The notes under the pieces: generated by a model
Database searches by the model: none
The model's input: only the letters and a program-made list of their open reading frames with translations
Told to the model about the DNA's origin: nothing
In this document: piece after piece, positions 12,780 to 16,042 of the stretch
Layout of the letters: the number at the start of each line of letters is the position of its first letter
How positions within the stretch are numbered: the first letter of the stretch is position 1
Made by a program: the position numbers and the translations under genes
DNA from: an uncultured Paracoccaceae bacterium
GTDB taxonomy: Bacteria > Pseudomonadota > Alphaproteobacteria > Rhodobacterales > Rhodobacteraceae
Direction: 5' to 3'
Assembly (NCBI GenBank): GCA_937952085.1
Contig: CALFYQ010000423.1
Coordinates: forward strand, 1 to 16,042
Length of the DNA stretch: 16,042 bases

Positions 12780-13961
12780 TCAGGCCGCCTTGTCGGCCAG
12801 TTCCGCCTTCGCCGCGGCGAAGGCCCAGTCGAGCCAGGGCAGGAGCGCCTCGACATCGGCCGTGTCCACCGTCGCGCCGCACCAGATGCGAAGGCCCGGA
12901 GGCGCGTCGCGGTAGCCGCCGATGTCGAACGCCGCCTCGTCCTTCTCGAGGAGCGTCGTCATCCGCTTGGTGAAGGCCCGCTGCCCCGCCTCGTCGAGCG
13001 CCGCCACGGCGGGGTCGACGATCCGGAGGCAGACCGAAGTGTTGGAGCGCGCCGCCGGGTCGGCGACGAGGTTCTCCGCCCAGGGCGTCCGGTCGATCCA
13101 GCCCTGGAGCGCCGCGCAATTCGCGTCAGACCGGGCGAAGAGCGCCTTGAGGCCGCCGAGCCCCTCGGCCCAGTCGAGCGCGTCCACCCAGTCCGCGACG
13201 CAGAGCATCGAGGGGGTGTTGATCGTCTCGCCGGCGAAGACGCCGTCGATCAGCTTGCCGCCCTTGGTCAGGCGGAAGACCTTCGGCAGCGGCCGCGCCG
13301 GCGCATAGCTTTCGAGCCGCTCCAGCGCACGGGGCGAGAGGCAGAGGACGCCATGGCCCCCTTCCCCGCCGAGCGCCTTCTGCCAGGAGAAGGTGACGAC
13401 ATCGAGCTTCGACCAGTCGAGATCCTGCGCGAAGGCGGCCGAGGTGGCGTCGCAGAAGACGAGCCCGGCGCGGTCCGCCGCGATCCTCTCCGCATTCGCG
13501 ACGCGGGCGCCGGAGGTTGTGCCGTTCCAGGTGAAGATCACGTCCGCCTCGGGGCGGACCTTCGTCAGGTCCGGCAGCGCGCCGTATTCGGCCTTGAGGA
13601 CGTTCACGTCATCGAGCTTGAGCTGCTTCTGGACATCCGTCGCCCAGCCGGCGCCGAAGCTTTCCCAGACCAGCACGTCGACCGGGCGCGGCCCGAGCAG
13701 GGACCACATCGCCATCTCCACCGCGCCGGTGTCGGAGGCGGGCACGATGCCGACCTTCCAGCCGGCGGGGACGCCGAGCAGCGCCGCGGTGCGGTCGATG
13801 GCGGATTTCAGCTGCGCCTTCGGCCCGGAGGCGCGGTGCGAGCGGCCGAGCCACGCCTTCGCGGCCACCGCTTCGGCGGACCAGCCAGGATGCTTCGCGC
13901 AGGGACCGGATGAGAATTCGGGGCGCCGCGGCTTCGCGCCGGGGCGGTCGGGGAACGTCAT
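12780..13961 (-). CDS. serC: Phosphoserine aminotransferase (Methanosarcina-type)
   Basis: This 393-residue class-V PLP enzyme converts 3-phosphohydroxypyruvate plus glutamate to phosphoserine, the second step of serine synthesis. The N-terminus FSSGPCAKHPGWS and RSHRASGPKAQL are typical of the SerC subfamily found in alphaproteobacteria and Methanosarcina. The Schiff-base lysine is K195 in FSWQKALGGEGGHG, and D171 (CDATSA) should bind the pyridine nitrogen. GGAG lies about 8 bases before the ATG at 13961. It precedes serA on the same strand, so the pathway's first two enzymes are probably co-transcribed. No serB follows in the window. Confidence 0.96.
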   Translation of the reverse strand: MTFPDRPGAKPRRPEFSSGPCAKHPGWSAEAVAAKAWLGRSHRASGPKAQLKSAIDRTAALLGVPAGWKVGIVPASDTGAVEMAMWSLLGPRPVDVLVWESFGAGWATDVQKQLKLDDVNVLKAEYGALPDLTKVRPEADVIFTWNGTTSGARVANAERIAADRAGLVFCDATSAAFAQDLDWSKLDVVTFSWQKALGGEGGHGVLCLSPRALERLESYAPARPLPKVFRLTKGGKLIDGVFAGETINTPSMLCVADWVDALDWAEGLGGLKALFARSDANCAALQGWIDRTPWAENLVADPAARSNTSVCLRIVDPAVAALDEAGQRAFTKRMTTLLEKDEAAFDIGGYRDAPPGLRIWCGATVDTADVEALLPWLDWAFAAAKAELADKAA

Positions 13962-14036
13962 GGACGCGCTCCGTCGTCAGGGCGATTTCGCTGAGCCCGC
14001 CACCGCTCGCCCTCTTCCGGCGACGCGCCCGCCGCC

Positions 14037-14065
14037 CCGTTACGCCTCGGCCGCGCCGCCGTCAA
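14037..14065 (-). promoter_or_regulatory. Candidate serC promoter in the 265-base divergent gap
   Basis: On the minus strand TTGACG (14065-14060) and TAACGG (14042-14037) are separated by 17 bases; the -35 matches five of six positions and the -10 is poor. This is the only promoter-like pair I can name in 13962-14226, the longest stretch without a gene. Between it and the serC start are about 75 bases of leader. Rfam describes a serC leader motif in alphaproteobacteria, but I could not match it by eye. Nothing else is recognisable in this stretch. Confidence 0.3.
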
Positions 14066-14226
14066 CGAGGTAAATGTCGCGGATTGGCGGGGGGCCGTCG
14101 CTTTCCGCCCGGTCGCCACAATCCCGCCGCGTCCTGCGCGAGATGTGATCAAAATCGCCTTCCGCCGGACTCCCACGCTCCCTACGTGGATTCGACAAGA
14201 CAAAGACCGGGCGAGGGAGCCCAGAG

Positions 14227-14697
14227 ATGATCCGCCTGTTTTTCGCCGCGTTGCTGCTCGCCACCCTTCCCGCCGTGATGGACGCGCTCGCCGGCCCTTC
14301 CGCGCCGACCGGAACCTGGCTCACCGAGAAGAAGGGCGTCGTCGTCGATCTCTACGAATGCGGCGAAGGCGCGCTCTGCGGCCGCACGGTCTGGCTGAAG
14401 AAGATGAACACGAGCGAGGGCGAACCCCGGCTCGACGCCAAGAACCCGGATCCCTCGCTCCGCGCCCGGCACTGGTGCGGCATCGAGGTCATCACCGGGC
14501 TTCGGCCCGACCCGGAGGGCGGCTGGTCCGGCGGCAAGGTCTATGACCCGAAGACCGGCGAGACCTTCGATTTCGATCTCGTCCGCGAGGGCGACGACCT
14601 GAAGGCGCGCGGCTATCTCGGCATCCCGCTCCTCGGCAAGTCCGAGATCTGGACGCGCGCGGACGAGGCGAGCTTCACGCCCTGCGACGGGGCCTGA
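14227..14697 (+). CDS. DUF2147 family exported protein
   Basis: This 156-residue protein begins with a signal peptide (MIRLFFAALLLATLPAVMDA, cleavage near ALA22). It then has the DUF2147 pattern: PTGTWLTEKKGVVVDLYECG, LCGRTVWLK, then KVYDPKTGETFDFDL and a C-terminal ARGYLGIPLLGKSEIWTR. The family is a small beta-rich periplasmic protein of unknown function, common in alphaproteobacteria. Four Cys residues in the mature part (ECGEGALCG, HWCG, PCDG) could form disulfides. GGGAG lies upstream of the ATG. It is divergent from serC and followed by the PLP enzyme gene after 70 bases. Confidence 0.9.
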   Translation: MIRLFFAALLLATLPAVMDALAGPSAPTGTWLTEKKGVVVDLYECGEGALCGRTVWLKKMNTSEGEPRLDAKNPDPSLRARHWCGIEVITGLRPDPEGGWSGGKVYDPKTGETFDFDLVREGDDLKARGYLGIPLLGKSEIWTRADEASFTPCDGA

Positions 14698-14767
14698 ACC
14701 ACACCCGGTTTCGGTTGATCGCCGCGGCCGCGGCCGCTAGCGAGGGGGCGTCCGAAGGAGCCCCCCG

Positions 14768-15907
14768 ATGAACCTCATCCCCTCCCAGCGCGCGCGCTTC
14801 GACATCCCGCGCGAGGTCGCCTACCTCAACACCGCCTACATGTCGCCGCTGGCGCGCGAGGTGGTCGCCGCGATCGACCGCGGCGCACGGATGAAGGCGC
14901 GGCCCTGGGAGCTGACGATCCCCGATTTCTACGACGCGCCGGACGCGGCCCGCGCCGCCTTCGCCCGCCTCGTGAACGCCGACGCGGCGGGCATCGCCCT
15001 CGTCCCCTCCGCCAGCTACGGCATCGAGACGGCGGCGCGGAACCTCTCCATCGGCCTGGGCAAGCGCGTCCTCGTCCTGGCGGACCAGTTCCCCTCCCAC
15101 GTCTATCCCTGGCGGCGCCGGGTGCGGGAGACGGGCGGGGAGATTCTCACCGTCACGCCCCCGCCCGGCGCGGAGGCGACCGAGGCCGTCCTCGCCGCGC
15201 TCGACGAGCGGGTGGCGGTCGCCGCCCTGCCGAACGTTCTCTGGACCACCGGCGCGCGGATCGACCTCGCCGCGGTGCGGCGGCGCTGTGACGAGGTGGG
15301 CGCGGCGCTGGTGCTCGACCTCACCCAGTCGGCCGGCGCCATGGTCACCGATTTCGCGGCGATCCGGCCCGATTTCGCCGTCGCCGCCTGCTACAAATGG
15401 CTGCTCGGCCCCTACGCCACCGGCTTTCTCCACGTCGCCCCGCAGCATTGGGGCGGCGCGCCGCTGGAAGAGGGCTGGATCGAGCGGAAGGACAGCCGGA
15501 ACTTCGCCGGCCTCGTCGCCTATACCGACGAATACGAGCCGGGCGCGATCCGCTTCGACATGGGGGAACGCGCGAATTTCGCGCTGATGGGCGGCGTCGT
15601 CGCCGCGCTCGAGCTCCTGCTCGGATGGGGCGTCGCCGGGATCGAGGCGACATTGGCGGACCGGAACCGCCGTCTCGCGGCGCGGCTCTCGGGCCTCGGG
15701 CTCCAGCCGATGGCGGAAGCGGCGCGCGGCCCGCACTTCCTGACCGCCAGACTGCCCGAGGGGGCGCCGGCGGACCTTCTCGCCCGGCTGGCGGCGAAGG
15801 GCGTCCACCTCTCGATCCGCGCCGGCTCGCTCCGCATCACGCCGCATCTCTGGTGCGACGAGGAGGACGAGGATCGCTTCATCGCGGCGCTCGGCGCGGC
15901 GCTCTGA
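14768..15907 (+). CDS. Class-V PLP-dependent enzyme (cysteine desulfurase/SelB-lyase-like fold)
   Basis: This 379-residue protein is a fold-type I, class-V aminotransferase-like enzyme. It shows YLNTAYMSPL near the N-terminus, a phosphate-binding SASYGIETAA segment (81-90), D184 (VLDLTQSAG) for the pyridine nitrogen, and Schiff-base K210 in CYKWLLGPYATGF. The C-terminal part ends with SLRITPHLWCDEEDEDRFI, a layout typical of NifS/kynureninase relatives. I see no conserved catalytic cysteine loop of a true cysteine desulfurase, so the substrate cannot be assigned; kynureninase-like, isopenicillin-N epimerase-like or lyase activity are possible. AAGGAG (14755-14760) is 7 bases before the ATG. 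No pathway partner is adjacent. Confidence 0.88.
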   Translation: MNLIPSQRARFDIPREVAYLNTAYMSPLAREVVAAIDRGARMKARPWELTIPDFYDAPDAARAAFARLVNADAAGIALVPSASYGIETAARNLSIGLGKRVLVLADQFPSHVYPWRRRVRETGGEILTVTPPPGAEATEAVLAALDERVAVAALPNVLWTTGARIDLAAVRRRCDEVGAALVLDLTQSAGAMVTDFAAIRPDFAVAACYKWLLGPYATGFLHVAPQHWGGAPLEEGWIERKDSRNFAGLVAYTDEYEPGAIRFDMGERANFALMGGVVAALELLLGWGVAGIEATLADRNRRLAARLSGLGLQPMAEAARGPHFLTARLPEGAPADLLARLAAKGVHLSIRAGSLRITPHLWCDEEDEDRFIAALGAAL

Positions 15908-15924
15908 ACCGACGGAAACGGGAA

Positions 15925-15944
15925 GGGGCGGCCGAAGCCGCCCC
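15925..15944. terminator. Bidirectional terminator hairpin
   Basis: GGGGCGGC (15925-15932) and GCCGCCCC (15937-15944) form a perfect 8-bp stem with a CGAA loop, between the PLP enzyme stop (15907) and the convergent stop at 15955. No long T-run is present, but the position between two convergent 3' ends supports termination of both. Confidence 0.65.
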
Positions 15945-15954
15945 GCCCTCATCT

Positions 15955-16042
15955 TCAGGCCGCCTTCCGCTTGCGGCCGACGACGCCGAGGCCGGCGACG
16001 ACCGAAACGAGCAGGAGCGCCGTCCCCGGCAGCGGAACCGCC
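15955..16042 (-). CDS. VPLPA-CTERM protein, C-terminal end only
   Basis: The minus strand is open from the window edge to a TGA at 15957-15955 and encodes a 28-residue tail: VPLPGTALLLV, a hydrophobic helix, then VVGRKRKAA. A Val-Pro-Leu-Pro motif, one transmembrane helix and a basic end is the three-part C-terminal sorting signal called VPLPA-CTERM, common in Rhodobacterales and thought to be processed by exosortase D. Here Gly replaces the fifth-position Ala. The protein is therefore probably exported and anchored or released at the cell surface, but its main domain lies outside the window. Confidence 0.75.
   Translation of the reverse strand, partial: AVPLPGTALLLVSVVAGLGVVGRKRKAA

Noticed and set aside
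14724..14737. The palindrome GCGGCCGCGGCCGC upstream of the PLP gene
   Set aside because: Simple G/C sequence of this kind is expected often at this base composition, and it has no terminator loop or promoter elements around it.
14675..15952. A 425-codon minus-strand frame opposite the PLP enzyme
   Set aside because: The plus strand has the PLP lysine motif and a good ribosome binding site; the minus frame is Arg/Gly-rich with no family.

Overview
The window is about 70% GC (estimated by eye), densely coded, and reads as chromosomal DNA of an alphaproteobacterium, most likely Rhodobacterales. The grounds are the codon use, a partial gene ending in a VPLPA-type C-terminal sorting signal, a serC-serA pair with a Methanosarcina-type SerC, and a urease operon of ureD-ureA-ureB-(small ORF)-ureC order. 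I see no tRNA, rRNA, insertion sequence, CRISPR array or phage gene.

Region 1 (1-4144, +) is one tightly packed transcription unit. It holds the last 30 codons of ureD, then ureA, ureB, a small helical protein of unknown role, and ureC with all nickel-ligand and catalytic residues. Where ureE/ureF/ureG would be expected, ureC overlaps by one base with a GspJ-like minor pseudopilin gene, which overlaps in turn with a GspK-like gene. No other type II secretion gene and no other urease accessory gene follows.

Region 2 (4241-7306) holds small accessory genes: a periplasmic TPR protein (-), divergent from a tandem-DUF1508 protein (+) and an unrecognised six-helix membrane protein (+). These converge on a two-gene minus-strand unit of a DUF2461 protein and a double-CDGSH iron-sulfur protein, overlapping by GTGA.

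Region 3 (7386-11094) has a polyphosphate kinase 2 gene (-) whose Shine-Dalgarno lies in a perfect hairpin. It is divergent from a two-gene operon (+): a TPR plus outer-membrane beta-barrel protein resembling the Slam/DUF560 architecture, followed by a secreted FecR-domain protein with a YfaP/DUF2135-like C-terminal domain. This pair is the best candidate here for a little-described system, namely an outer-membrane translocon or anchor with its dedicated secreted partner. A perfect 12-bp hairpin closes the operon.

Region 4 (11100-15907) holds serC-serA on the minus strand (the first two steps of serine synthesis, from 3-phosphoglycerate to phosphoserine), with two hairpins between the genes. 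Divergent from it are a DUF2147 exported protein and a class-V PLP enzyme. Region 5 (15925-16042) has a terminator hairpin and the 3' end of a minus-strand gene encoding a VPLPA-CTERM protein cut by the window edge.

All family assignments come from reading motifs; no database search was run.
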